DNA from: Sphaerimonospora cavernae
GTDB lineage: Bacteria > Actinomycetota > Actinomycetes > Streptosporangiales > Streptosporangiaceae
Assembly (NCBI RefSeq): GCF_042435035.1
Contig: NZ_JBHMQT010000036.1
Coordinates: forward strand, 100,047-164,046
Direction of reading: 5' to 3'
Length of the DNA: 64,000 bases
Below are positions 24,684-35,671 of this stretch, piece by piece (the first letter of the stretch is position 1; each line of letters opens with the position of its first letter). The notes below the pieces were generated by a model. That model saw only the letters and a list, made by a program, of their open reading frames with translations. It was not told the DNA's origin and searched no databases. The position numbers and the translations under genes are program-made.

Positions 24684-25087
24684 CGCAGGGGAAGGAGCCG
24701 GAGGTGAAACTGCGTGGTCATGCCAAGAGACTGATGATCTTTATCGGGGAGACCGATCAGTACCGGCATCGGCCGCTGTACGCCGAGATCGTGCACCGGG
24801 CGCACAAGATGGGCCTGGCCGGGGCGAGCGTCTTCCGCGGCGTGGAAGGCTACGGCGCCTCCTCGCTCATCCACACCAGCCGCCTGCTGTCGCTGAGTGA
24901 GGACCTGCCGGTCGCCATCGTCATCGTCGACACCCGGGAGAAGATCGATGCCTTCCTCCCCGAACTCGACGAGATGGTCGCCGAGGGCCTCGTCCTCGTC
25001 GACGAAGTCGAGGCCCACCGCTACACCGACCAGCACGGAAGCCGCGTTCACTCCTCGCGGTGGCGCCCATGGCAGTCCGCCGGATGA
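24680..25087 (+). CDS. DUF190 (PII-like) protein linked to fluoride export
   Basis: A 135-residue DUF190 protein, a ferredoxin-like PII-related fold. Typical segments are LMIFIGETDQYRHRPLY, HKMGLAGASVFRGVEGYG, DLPVAIVIVDTREKI and GLVLVDEVEAHRY. DUF190 genes are widely found beside crcB and are thought to act in fluoride resistance, perhaps as a regulatory partner. A GTG at 24704 with AAGGAG upstream is an alternative start. It is divergent from the crcB operon, and no second riboswitch is seen on this strand. Confidence 0.88.
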   Translation: MTQGKEPEVKLRGHAKRLMIFIGETDQYRHRPLYAEIVHRAHKMGLAGASVFRGVEGYGASSLIHTSRLLSLSEDLPVAIVIVDTREKIDAFLPELDEMVAEGLVLVDEVEAHRYTDQHGSRVHSSRWRPWQSAG

Positions 25088-25151
25088 CACGCGGACCGCA
25101 GTCCCGCGTCGGCTCGTCCAACTATGCCCGCAACCATTCGGCGTCACGCCC

Positions 25152-25640
25152 ATGGCAGGCGAGACGTACGATTCTCGGGTGACCAGCAGACCCGTCTCGG
25201 CGCAGCGTCTGCGCGACCTCGCGCTGCTGCGCCGCGTCCGTGACCGCATCGACCGGGAGTACGCGCAGCCGCTGAACGTCGAGGAGCTCGCCCGCGGTGC
25301 GAACATGTCGGCCGGCCACCTCAGCCGCGAGTTCCGGCACGCCTACGGCGAATCGCCGTACAGTTACCTGATGACGCGGCGCATCGAACGCGCGATGGCG
25401 CTGCTGCGCCGCGGTGACCTCAGCGTCACCGAGGTCTGTTTCGCGGTCGGCTGCTCGTCACTGGGCACTTTCAGCACACGCTTCACCGAGTTGGTCGGTG
25501 TGCCGCCCAGCGTCTATCGGCGCGAGGCGACGGGTGCGACGGCGGGCATGCCCTCGTGCGTCGCGAAACAGGTGACCAGGCCGATCAGGAATCCGATCAG
25601 GAATCGAGAAGCGCCGGTCGGCGAGCCGCAGCTAGCGTGA
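25152..25640 (+). CDS. AraC-family transcriptional regulator (DNA-binding domain only)
   Basis: About 162 residues, almost all the two-helix-turn-helix AraC/XylS domain: DREYAQPLNVEELARGANMSAGHL in the first half and SVTEVCFAVGCSSLGTFSTRFTELVG in the second. No N-terminal ligand domain is present. A GTG at 25179 is an alternative start. It ends 5 bases before the VOC gene, and this pairing (short AraC protein with a VOC protein) is common in actinomycetes, the VOC protein perhaps acting as sensor. Confidence 0.85.
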   Translation: MAGETYDSRVTSRPVSAQRLRDLALLRRVRDRIDREYAQPLNVEELARGANMSAGHLSREFRHAYGESPYSYLMTRRIERAMALLRRGDLSVTEVCFAVGCSSLGTFSTRFTELVGVPPSVYRREATGATAGMPSCVAKQVTRPIRNPIRNREAPVGEPQLA

Positions 25641-25645
25641 CCGTC

Positions 25646-26056
25646 ATGGACATCACCATTCACTCGGCTTTCCTCCCCCACGACGATCCGGACACCGCTC
25701 TGGCCTTCTACCGCGACACGCTCGGCTTCGAGGTCCGGGGCGACGTCGGCTACGGAGGGATGCGCTGGATCACGGTGGGCCCCGTCGGCCAGCCCGGTAC
25801 GTCCGTCGTCCTGTATCCGCCGACCGCAAGCCCCGGCATGACCGACGACGAGCGCCGCGTCATCGCCGAGATGATGGCCAAGGGCACCTACGGCATCATC
25901 ACTCTGGCCACCACCGACCTCGACGGCACCTTCGAGCGGCTGCAGTCCGGCGACGCCGAGGTCGTCCAGGAGCCGACCGAGCAGCCGTACGGCATCCGTG
26001 ACTGCGCCTTCCGCGATCCCGCGGGCAACCTCATCCGCATCAACGAGATGCGCTGA
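25646..26056 (+). CDS. VOC-superfamily (glyoxalase/bleomycin resistance-like) protein
   Basis: A 136-residue protein with two beta-alpha-beta3 VOC modules: LAFYRDTLGFEVRGD in the first, TYGIITLATTDLDGTFERL and CAFRDPAGNLIRINE in the second. VOC proteins bind metal and small molecules, acting as dioxygenases, isomerases or drug-binding proteins. It is 5 bases after the AraC gene and 153 bases before the UvrA2 gene, forming a plausible regulator-sensor-resistance group. Confidence 0.85.
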   Translation: MDITIHSAFLPHDDPDTALAFYRDTLGFEVRGDVGYGGMRWITVGPVGQPGTSVVLYPPTASPGMTDDERRVIAEMMAKGTYGIITLATTDLDGTFERLQSGDAEVVQEPTEQPYGIRDCAFRDPAGNLIRINEMR

Positions 26057-26158
26057 GCCGTCCGCGCCGACGACGGAGAACCAGACGTACCGTTCGAGGC
26101 TGGTCGGATCGAACGGGCGACACCGACGGAGACCGCGAGGCGGTCCCGTCCGACAGAC

Positions 26159-26195
26159 GTTCAAGATGTTCAACAGATGTTCAAACGACGTTCAA
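26159..26195 (+). repeat. Four phased GTTCAA direct repeats before the UvrA2 gene
   Basis: GTTCAA occurs at 26159, 26168, 26179 and 26190, spaced 9, 11 and 11 bases, ending 15 bases before the GTG start. The last two copies extend to GTTCAAACGA. Roughly one helical turn per repeat resembles the heptamer repeats used by SARP-type activators, but the sequence is not the classical consensus. Confidence 0.5.
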
Positions 26196-26209
26196 ACGAT
26201 GGAGACAGG

Positions 26210-28600
<2,391 letters not shown>

Positions 28601-28897
28601 TCAGGACTCGGGTGCGGCGGACAGCCGGTCGAAGAGTTCCAGCGCGGCCTTGCGGACGTCCTCCGGTGTGAGGCCGTCCAGGGTGGTCCGCGCCTGGTCG
28701 GCGTCCCGGGTGGTGGCGCACGTGATCGCGACGGATCTGGCCGCGGCGTGGTGGAGCGACCCGGCGGGCGCGCGGTCGGCCAGCTCCTGGGCGCTCGCGG
28801 CCAGATCGAGATTGTCCCTGCTGAACGAACCGGTCAAGGCGATCTCCCTGAGGTCGTGGCGGCTGTGCCCATTATTCCGCGACACCTCCGTCACCAT
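28601..28897 (-). CDS. Small protein of unknown function
   Basis: A 98-residue acidic, soluble protein that I do not recognise. The ATG at 28897 has GAGGG eight bases upstream. The sequence has a flexible N-terminus, a helix with LDLAASAQELADRA, and a C-terminal helix ending in FDRLSAAPES; there are no membrane segments. It sits 10 bases downstream of the nucleotidyltransferase gene on the same strand and ends directly against the 3' end of the UvrA2 gene. Co-transcription with the nucleotidyltransferase is likely. Confidence 0.55.
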   Translation of the reverse strand: MVTEVSRNNGHSRHDLREIALTGSFSRDNLDLAASAQELADRAPAGSLHHAAARSVAITCATTRDADQARTTLDGLTPEDVRKAALELFDRLSAAPES

Positions 28898-28907
28898 GCG
28901 TGATCCC

Positions 28908-29561
28908 TCACAACGACGCCCTTCGTACATCCGTCAGGAACTCCTCGACCGCCTCTCGATCTGGAAGCTCCGGCAGCGTGCTTTCGGCCGCACCGATCTC
29001 GGCCAGCAACCCGTCACGCCACCCGCACACTTCGCCCCAATCCAGATCGCCGTTCCGTACGGCGAGCAGGCGGTCGCGGTGCTCACCGACCTGGACCAGC
29101 GGCTCACCATGACGGACCAGGTGCAGGCCGCTGAGCAGCAGCCGGATCACGTGCATGGCCGCCTTCCTCTGCCGAGGACGGCCGAAGTCGGACCAGCGGA
29201 ACAGCCGCTCCGCGTAGCCGACGAACGTCTGCTCCGCCCTTCGGGGCAGGAACGCCCGCCGGATGGACAGCAGACGATCACCTACCGAGGTGGAACGCTC
29301 AATCAACGGCGACCACAGGCATTCCAGGACCGTGGGGTTCGCCCGGAGCGCGAGCAGGCAGAAACGCTCGATCTCCCAGGAGAACTGCTCGGGCAGCGGT
29401 CCCTCGACATGCGTCGGCGGCTTGTCCAGGCGCCAGAACAGCTCCGTCGGAGTCACGAACACGCCCCGCCGGTCGACGTCGGAGCCGTCGACGGCCAGGC
29501 CGTACGCGCGCGAGCCCGTCACCACGGACAGCACCGTCCACTGTGGCATCTGGAGCTCCAT
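28908..29561 (-). CDS. Predicted nucleotidyltransferase (pol-beta superfamily)
   Basis: A 217-residue protein with the nucleotidyltransferase core GSRAYGLAVDGSDVDRRGVFV, in which the G-S motif precedes the D-x-D metal ligands, and an alpha-helical C-terminal part (ERLFRWSDF, AAMHVIRLLLSGLHLV). It resembles the RlaP/YcgL-type predicted nucleotidyltransferases of unknown substrate. No ribosome site is seen before the ATG, and the 33 bases to the 3' end of the HNH gene are short, so translation may be leaderless. The small unknown gene follows. Confidence 0.78.
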   Translation of the reverse strand: MELQMPQWTVLSVVTGSRAYGLAVDGSDVDRRGVFVTPTELFWRLDKPPTHVEGPLPEQFSWEIERFCLLALRANPTVLECLWSPLIERSTSVGDRLLSIRRAFLPRRAEQTFVGYAERLFRWSDFGRPRQRKAAMHVIRLLLSGLHLVRHGEPLVQVGEHRDRLLAVRNGDLDWGEVCGWRDGLLAEIGAAESTLPELPDREAVEEFLTDVRRASL

Positions 29562-29594
29562 GGTTCATAAATCTTGCCATGAGCCCCGTCCCGG

Positions 29595-31829
29595 TCAATC
29601 CGTCACGTGGTAGGTGGCACCGGTCCTGGTGGTCCAGATGAGATAGCCGGGGCGGACCTGCTGGACCCGGACCCCAGGGATGGTGCCCTTGATCCGGTGA
29701 TGGCGACGGTGGAGGGCGGCGAGGTTGCCGTAGGCAGTTGGCCCGCCCCGGTCGTAGGGGCGGGTGTGATCCAGGTCGGCGTGCCAGGCCGAGCGGTTGC
29801 ACGAGGGGGCGCGGCAGGTGGCGTCCCGGGCCCAGACCTTGGCCTGCATCCGGGCCGAAGGCCGATATCCGGCCTCCGGCGGCGGCACCCGGTCGACCTC
29901 GCGGACGGCCTTGCGCACCCGCAGTTCCTGTTGTTGCGGAGCTTGATCGAGGTAGAGCTCGGCGTGCAGGAGGATCCGCCCGGCCGGGTCACGGGTGGCG
30001 ACCCAGCGACGGGCATGCGGGATCAGCTCCTGTGCCTGGGCGGCGGTGACCAACCCGAACCTCTGTAGCTGTCCGGGCAGTTCCTCATCTCCGGCATAGG
30101 CGGCGTACGGCAGCGTCAGCCAGTACGACCGCCGTCCGGACAGATCCGCGTCCGCGGCCCAAGACGGCCCCAACCCCGCCAATCGCAGCCCTGCCAGCCC
30201 CGCCTCGGCCAGTCCCGTTCCCGCCGACTCCCTTGTTGGGCCGGTCTGCCCTGGACTGACACCGTGAGCCTCCGGCCCTTCGGAATCTCGTAGGTCTGCG
30301 AGGTTGTCCGGGCTCTGCGGTTCTCTCAGTACCACGTCGGTGGCATCAGGCATCGGGGCGCTGGGCCAGGGGACGTCCTCCTCCCCAGTCGGCCACCCCG
30401 CAGTTGTGTCACCGAACGTCCACTCCATGCTCGTCGCCCAGCCGTCGCCATCGATCGGGAAGCCGCCGTGGTGTTCCTCTCCCGGCCGGCAGGGGTGGGC
30501 CGCTTGATCCGGACGCGGTCCACCGGGGCTGTCCCCGACGGAGCCATCGCCGCCGAAACCGTGTTCATGCGAGCCATCACCCTCGGGTTCGGGCCCCTCA
30601 CCGCCCGAGGCGTGGTCGTCCCGGTAGCCGCCCCCGTCATCCGCGTCAGAGCCGCCCGGGTCGCCATCGCGGAATGTGCTGCCACGGGAACTGCTGGAGG
30701 GCATGGGCGATGGGTCGTTGTCGGAGGCGATCGGGCCGAGCCGTTCGGGGTCATGGCCCAGCAGCAGGGCGTAGGCGATGATCAGCCGCAGCCGCTCGAC
30801 GGGACGGGCATCACCGTTGTCGCGGGCGGCCCTGGCGAGCGCGTCCACCCGGGAGGATGCCGCCAGCGCCCATCCCACCGGGGACCCGATCAGCGCCAGC
30901 GTGGCACTGCCGTCGTCCTGGTTACGCCACACCCGCAGATGCGCGCGGTTCTCCGCCTCCCGGCGCTTCTTGTCCGCCAGGTCTGGGGCGGCTTCCACCG
31001 CCAGCCGGTTGACCCTGGCACGCAACTGGGCGGAGGTCAGTTCCCCGGCGACGGGCAGCACCTGAGCCTGCACCACCCTGGCCTGCTCGTCGGCGAGCAG
31101 AGCGGTGCCGTTGACCAGCACCAGCACCTTGGGCACGTCCACCAGCCCCGCCCGCAACAACGCGAGCATCTCCGGAAAACGGCCCGTGAGCGTGGTGCCC
31201 AGCCGCACCAGGCGCGCGGACGTGCCCTCGGTCACCCGCAGTTTGGCGGCGATCTCCTCCACCACGCACACCCGGTGCAGTTCTTCGAGATCTCGCGAGG
31301 CCGGCAGAATCCGTCCGTCCTCACCGCGCACGGGCCGGTTGTACAACTCCACGGCCGCGATCATCTGCACCGCCTCGGCCCAGGAAGCCACCCGCCGTGC
31401 GGCCTCCAGCACGTCAAAGATGTACGAGTCGGGTAGTTGAGCGAACCGGGGCAGGGCGGCTTCGATCTCCGCGGCGGCCCGGCCTCCCGGGCGCATCCCC
31501 GCCACCACGCAGAACGGGCCCTCCGGCCAGGCCAACGGCGGCACCTGACCCTCGCCAGGCTCCCTACCAGACCCATCAGCCGGTCGGACATCGGTGGATT
31601 CGACCGTGCCCGCCTGGGTGCCCACGCCCGACCGCGCCCCGGGAAGGAATCCCGGGACCACCTCCGCGATCGCGAGCATCCACTCCGGCGCACCGTCCAA
31701 CGGATCCTCGACCGGATCCGCCCATGCCTCCTCGTCCGGCACCGCGGAATCGTCCCACCGCACCATCGGCTGAGAATCGAGCGAATCGGAGCAGGACACC
31801 GGCAGTTGGGACCCAACCTTCAGGCTCAT
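29595..31829 (-). CDS. DUF222 (13E12 repeat family) HNH endonuclease-like protein
   Basis: A 744-residue member of the actinobacterial 13E12/REP family. The DUF222 region spans ~110-350; the C-terminus carries the HNH motif with a zinc Cys pair and catalytic histidines: CRAPSCNRSAWHADLDH, then NLAALHRRHHRIKG. Between them (~370-540) is a long, low-complexity Gly/Asp/Ser/Pro segment with no predicted fold. These multi-copy genes may be selfish homing elements or repair-linked; function is unproven. ATG 31829 starts MSLKVGSQ; the upstream extension is Arg/Gly-rich and unsupported. Confidence 0.85.
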   Translation of the reverse strand: MSLKVGSQLPVSCSDSLDSQPMVRWDDSAVPDEEAWADPVEDPLDGAPEWMLAIAEVVPGFLPGARSGVGTQAGTVESTDVRPADGSGREPGEGQVPPLAWPEGPFCVVAGMRPGGRAAAEIEAALPRFAQLPDSYIFDVLEAARRVASWAEAVQMIAAVELYNRPVRGEDGRILPASRDLEELHRVCVVEEIAAKLRVTEGTSARLVRLGTTLTGRFPEMLALLRAGLVDVPKVLVLVNGTALLADEQARVVQAQVLPVAGELTSAQLRARVNRLAVEAAPDLADKKRREAENRAHLRVWRNQDDGSATLALIGSPVGWALAASSRVDALARAARDNGDARPVERLRLIIAYALLLGHDPERLGPIASDNDPSPMPSSSSRGSTFRDGDPGGSDADDGGGYRDDHASGGEGPEPEGDGSHEHGFGGDGSVGDSPGGPRPDQAAHPCRPGEEHHGGFPIDGDGWATSMEWTFGDTTAGWPTGEEDVPWPSAPMPDATDVVLREPQSPDNLADLRDSEGPEAHGVSPGQTGPTRESAGTGLAEAGLAGLRLAGLGPSWAADADLSGRRSYWLTLPYAAYAGDEELPGQLQRFGLVTAAQAQELIPHARRWVATRDPAGRILLHAELYLDQAPQQQELRVRKAVREVDRVPPPEAGYRPSARMQAKVWARDATCRAPSCNRSAWHADLDHTRPYDRGGPTAYGNLAALHRRHHRIKGTIPGVRVQQVRPGYLIWTTRTGATYHVTD

Positions 31830-32091
31830 CCGACGCCCCCTTCCCCTCGCCCTCTCCTGCCCCAATTATGTCCAACACTCTCCGAAAATACGAACGAACA
31901 AAACCGACGAACATGGGTATTTCACAACAGTTTTCGAAGATTTTTTCCAATCACGTCGGTCGTACGGGCAGCTCCGTCTGGGCCCGGTCCTCATCGTCAT
32001 CGAAGTGAGCCCGGGTTTCCCCCACATGCGGCCGTGCCCTTCTGGGATGATCCCGATGAAAATCTCATCGGACGTCGAGAGACCGTGACTG

Positions 32092-33369
32092 ATGCCCCCC
32101 ATTGACCAGATAACAACCTTCGTTTCCGATCACCCGATCGAAACGGTCATCATCTCCGTCTTCGCCCTCATCCTGCTGGCCCTGGCCTTCTTCGCGCTGC
32201 GCGCGGTCTTCCGCGTGGCGAGCCGGATCCTGCGCGGCTGGGCCGTCGGCCGCCCCGCCGAGGACATCCTGACGATCATCGCCGCCAGCATCGCCACCGG
32301 CGTCTCCGCCCAGGGCATGTGGCGCTTCTCCGGCGACGTGCTCGGCTTCGACGGCCCGCTGCGGCTGCTCCTCTTCGCGTTCATCGAAGTCGCCGTGATC
32401 ACCAGTGCCGTACGGGCCCGCCGCAACATGCGCGAGAACTTCTCGGCCGGCATCGACGGCATCGCCGTGTGGGCGCTCACCTGCCTGTCCGCCGTGCTGT
32501 CGAGCATGGACGCCCGCAGTGTCGCCGAGGCCGTGTTCCGTCTCGCCGCGCCGCTCGTGGCCGCCTGGCTGTGGGAGCGGGGCATGGCGATCGAACGGCA
32601 CCGCATCACCGGCCGCTCCCGCATCAACTGGCGGATCACCCCCGAGCGGATGCTGGTCCGCATCGGGCTGGCCGAGGCCGGCGACCGGACCACGAGCGAG
32701 GTGGACGCCCACCGCAGGCTCACCCGGGTGGCCCTGGCGGCCAAGCGGGCCCGTGCACTGCGCGAGGCGGGCGCGTCGGACCGCAAGATCCGCAAGGCGC
32801 TCGCCGAGCTCGACAAGGCGATGGACCGCGCCGTCGAGCACACCGGCCTCGCGGTGGACGAGAAGCGGCAGGAGGCGCTGCTCTCCCAGATCGGCGCGCT
32901 CTACAACACCTCCGCCCTGATCGACCTCAGCCCACCGGTGCCGTGGGCTCCCGAGCAGCCGCAGGCCGGCGGAGGCGGGGCGGTCGCCGCTCCCCCGGCG
33001 GCCCTGCCGGGATCCCGGGTCACCTATCTGGTCGACGACGAGGACGACGAGCACCGTCCCGCCGACCCCGCCCCGCCCGTCGTGGACACGGCCGAGCGTG
33101 CGGCGCGGATCCGCGCCGCACGGCAGTACTGGGACCAGCAGATCGAGCGCAGGTACGTCCCCCGGGCCGCGGACATCGCCCAGGAGGTCGGCATCCCCCT
33201 CGCGACGGCGAAGAAGTACCGCGCACTGTGGAAGTTGGAGCCCCAGGCACACGCGCTGCTGGAGGCGGCCTACCGGGAGCACGGCATCATCGACACCGGA
33301 ACGTTCCCGGCCATCGAGGTGCCCGAGCCCGTGCTCACCGTGAACGGTTCGGCCCCTAACGGGAACTGA
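32092..33369 (+). CDS. Multi-pass membrane protein with C-terminal DNA-binding-like region
   Basis: A 425-residue protein. Hydrophobic helices lie at about 17-40, 60-78, 88-108 and 125-165, followed by a charged helical stretch (LTRVALAAKRARALREAGASDRK has the form of a helix-turn-helix), a Pro/Ala/Asp-rich linker (280-330) and a C-terminal region (ADIAQEVGIPLATAKKYRALW) that reads as a second helix-turn-helix. The membrane part is reminiscent of DUF2637/Spd proteins of actinomycete plasmids. Its function is unknown. It overlaps the convergent VOC gene by 14 bases. The 262 bases before it (31830-32091) are relatively AT-rich and hold no gene. Confidence 0.65.
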   Translation: MPPIDQITTFVSDHPIETVIISVFALILLALAFFALRAVFRVASRILRGWAVGRPAEDILTIIAASIATGVSAQGMWRFSGDVLGFDGPLRLLLFAFIEVAVITSAVRARRNMRENFSAGIDGIAVWALTCLSAVLSSMDARSVAEAVFRLAAPLVAAWLWERGMAIERHRITGRSRINWRITPERMLVRIGLAEAGDRTTSEVDAHRRLTRVALAAKRARALREAGASDRKIRKALAELDKAMDRAVEHTGLAVDEKRQEALLSQIGALYNTSALIDLSPPVPWAPEQPQAGGGGAVAAPPAALPGSRVTYLVDDEDDEHRPADPAPPVVDTAERAARIRAARQYWDQQIERRYVPRAADIAQEVGIPLATAKKYRALWKLEPQAHALLEAAYREHGIIDTGTFPAIEVPEPVLTVNGSAPNGN

Positions 33370-34069
33370 GGTCGGCGGCGACCTCGGCCGCGGTCGCCAG
33401 GTCGGCGGCGAGCGCGTGACGATCGTCGGCCGTCAGTTCCATGGCGCCGACCTCGGTGAGCAGCGCCGCCGCGGCGTCACGGTCACCGGTGCGCAGCCGC
33501 AACTCGGCGAGGTAGACCAGCGCGGGCAGGCGCTGGGCGGGTGGGGCGTCGGCGTGCCGGGCGAGGCCGGTCTCCAGCACGCGGATCCCCGCCGCCTCGT
33601 CGCCGTGAGCGTCGGCCTGACGTGCGGCGGCGGCCATCACACGCGCCAGCCTGCCCTCCGACGGATCCGGCCCGTCACGGGTGTCCGCGCTCCTGCTGAT
33701 CCGCAGCCAGTTCCCGCCGGGATCGACGACCGTGAATCCGCCCGGGGTGCCCTGCCTGCGCCGCGGCCGGGTCATCCGCGGGATCCCGGACACCGGGATC
33801 TTGCCGAAGGCGGCGCGCAGGCCCGCGGCGAACGCGTCGTACAGCGCCTGTGTGTCGGGGACGAGCACGACCACGCTGCCCATGGAGTCGGCGGGATCGA
33901 ACTGGGGCACGCCGAAGAAGTGCAACTCGATCCCGCCCCGGCGGACGGCGGCGTACGGATTGGGGCGCTCCTGGCGATAGGTCACCTCGAACCCGAGCGC
34001 GGTGTAGAAGGGCAGGACGTCGTCGAGGTGCCGGCAGGGCAGGCCGGGGATGACGGTTTCGGTGCTCAT
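33356..34069 (-). CDS. VOC-domain protein with a helical C-terminal extension
   Basis: A 237-residue protein starting at ATG 34069. Residues 1-125 form a VOC fold of the bleomycin-resistance type (IPGLPCRHLDDVLPFYTALGFEV, ELHFFG, FTVVDPGGNWLRI). The last ~105 residues are an alpha-helical repeat-like region rich in Ala and Leu (RLARVMAAAARQ, RLPALVYLAELRLRTGDRDAA), similar to a TPR pair. Fusion of a VOC drug-binding domain to such a helical tail is uncommon. No operon partner. Confidence 0.75.
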   Translation of the reverse strand: MSTETVIPGLPCRHLDDVLPFYTALGFEVTYRQERPNPYAAVRRGGIELHFFGVPQFDPADSMGSVVVLVPDTQALYDAFAAGLRAAFGKIPVSGIPRMTRPRRRQGTPGGFTVVDPGGNWLRISRSADTRDGPDPSEGRLARVMAAAARQADAHGDEAAGIRVLETGLARHADAPPAQRLPALVYLAELRLRTGDRDAAAALLTEVGAMELTADDRHALAADLATAAEVAADLSSR

Positions 34070-34158
34070 ACCGAAACATTCTGAGCGCGCCGTCAAGAGA
34101 TCGAGTCGTCCCGTTCCGGCATCTGAACACGCCTCAGTGCTTCGGTCCCCGTAGGTAT

Positions 34159-35598
34159 ATGACTAGAGGCATGGACAAGGCAGATATCGGAGTGACCGGG
34201 CTGGCGACGATGGGGCGCAACCTGGCGAGGAACTTCGCCCATCACGGCCATGTGGTCGCGGTGCACAACCGTACCCAGAACCGCACCACCGCCTTCATGG
34301 ACCAGCACCGTGACGAGGGCGCCTTCCTGGCGGCCGGCTCGGTCGAGGAGTTCGTCGCCTCCCTGCGGCGCCCCCGCAAGGCGATCATCATGGTCAAGGC
34401 CGGGGCGCCCACCGACGCCGTGATCGAGGAGCTCGCCGCCCACATGGAGCCGGGCGACATGATCATTGACGGTGGCAACGCTCTCTACGCCGACACCCGG
34501 CGCAGGGAGGCCGCCCTGCGGGAGCGGGGCCTCCACTTCGTCGGCGCCGGGATCTCCGGCGGCGAGGAGGGGGCGCTCAACGGCCCGAGCATCATGCCGG
34601 GCGGCGCTCCGGAGGCGTACGAGACGCTCGGTCCGCTGCTGGAGGACGTCGCCGCGAAGGTCGACGGGACGCCGTGCTGCGTGCACGTCGGCCCCGACGG
34701 GGCCGGGCATTTCGTGAAAATGGTGCACAACGGCATCGAATACTCCGATATGCAGCTCATCGTGGAGTCCTACGACCTGCTCAGGCAGGCACTCGGGCTC
34801 AGTCCGCAGGAGCTGGCCGACGTCTTCCGAGAGTGGAACCGGGGCGACCTGGAGTCGTACCTCATCGAGATCACCACCGAGGTGCTCGGCCACACCGACG
34901 CGGCGACGGGCCGGCCCTTCGTCGACGTCGTGGTGGACCAGGCCGAGCAGAAGGGCACCGGCCGCTGGACCGTGCAGAGCGCGCTCGACCTCGGCGTGCC
35001 GGTGACGGGCATCGCCGAAGCCGTGTTCGCCCGTGCCCTGTCCGGCCACCCCGACCAGCGGACGGCCGCCCGCTCGCTCGCCGGCCCGCAGGAAAAGGGC
35101 GCCGCGGACGGCGCCGACCTGGTCGAAGACGTGCGGCGGGCGCTGTACGCCTCCAAGATCGTGGCGTACGCCCAGGGCTTCGACCAGATCGCCGCGGCGA
35201 GCGCGGAGTACGGCTGGAGCATCGATCCGGGCGCCATGGCGACCATCTGGCGGGGCGGCTGCATCATCAGGGCACGATTCCTGGATCGGATCCGGGAGGC
35301 GTACGAGGCCCGGCCGACGCTGCCGACGCTGCTGGTCGACCCCACCTTCGCGGCCGCCCTCGCCGACGCCCAGGTCTCCTGGCGGCGCGTGGTCGCGACG
35401 GCGGCGACGATCGGCGTTCCGACGCCCGGGTTCTCCTCGGCGCTCGCGTACTACGACGCGCTGCGGCGGGACCGGTTGCCCGCGGCGCTCCTGCAGGGCC
35501 TGCGTGACTACTTCGGCGCCCACACCTACCGCCGGGTCGACCGCGAGGGCGCCTTCCACACGGACTGGTCGGGCGACCGGGTCGAGCGGCCCGCCTGA
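34159..35598 (+). CDS. gnd: 6-phosphogluconate dehydrogenase, decarboxylating
   Basis: A 479-residue oxidative pentose-phosphate enzyme converting 6-phosphogluconate to ribulose-5-phosphate, CO2 and NADPH. The N-terminal Rossmann motif is GLATMGRNLARN, followed by VHNRT; the substrate-binding and catalytic segment is AGHFVKMVHNGIEYSDMQ with the lysine base, and the large helical C-terminal domain has GTGRWTVQSALDLGVP. Full length for the long class. The ATG at 34171 (MDKADIGV) is an alternative start. It is followed by a strong bidirectional terminator. Confidence 0.94.
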   Translation: MTRGMDKADIGVTGLATMGRNLARNFAHHGHVVAVHNRTQNRTTAFMDQHRDEGAFLAAGSVEEFVASLRRPRKAIIMVKAGAPTDAVIEELAAHMEPGDMIIDGGNALYADTRRREAALRERGLHFVGAGISGGEEGALNGPSIMPGGAPEAYETLGPLLEDVAAKVDGTPCCVHVGPDGAGHFVKMVHNGIEYSDMQLIVESYDLLRQALGLSPQELADVFREWNRGDLESYLIEITTEVLGHTDAATGRPFVDVVVDQAEQKGTGRWTVQSALDLGVPVTGIAEAVFARALSGHPDQRTAARSLAGPQEKGAADGADLVEDVRRALYASKIVAYAQGFDQIAAASAEYGWSIDPGAMATIWRGGCIIRARFLDRIREAYEARPTLPTLLVDPTFAAALADAQVSWRRVVATAATIGVPTPGFSSALAYYDALRRDRLPAALLQGLRDYFGAHTYRRVDREGAFHTDWSGDRVERPA

Positions 35599-35617
35599 TC
35601 TCCGGCCATCGGGTACG

Positions 35618-35653
35618 CGTACGGCTCACGCCCCGCCGGGCATGAGCCGTACG
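35618..35653. terminator. Bidirectional terminator between gnd and the MFS gene
   Basis: CGTACGGCTCA (35618-35628) and TGAGCCGTACG (35643-35653) form a perfect 11-bp stem with a 14-base loop. It is placed between the 3' ends of the two convergent genes. Confidence 0.82.
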
Positions 35654-35671
35654 TGACGTGACCGGCGGCCG

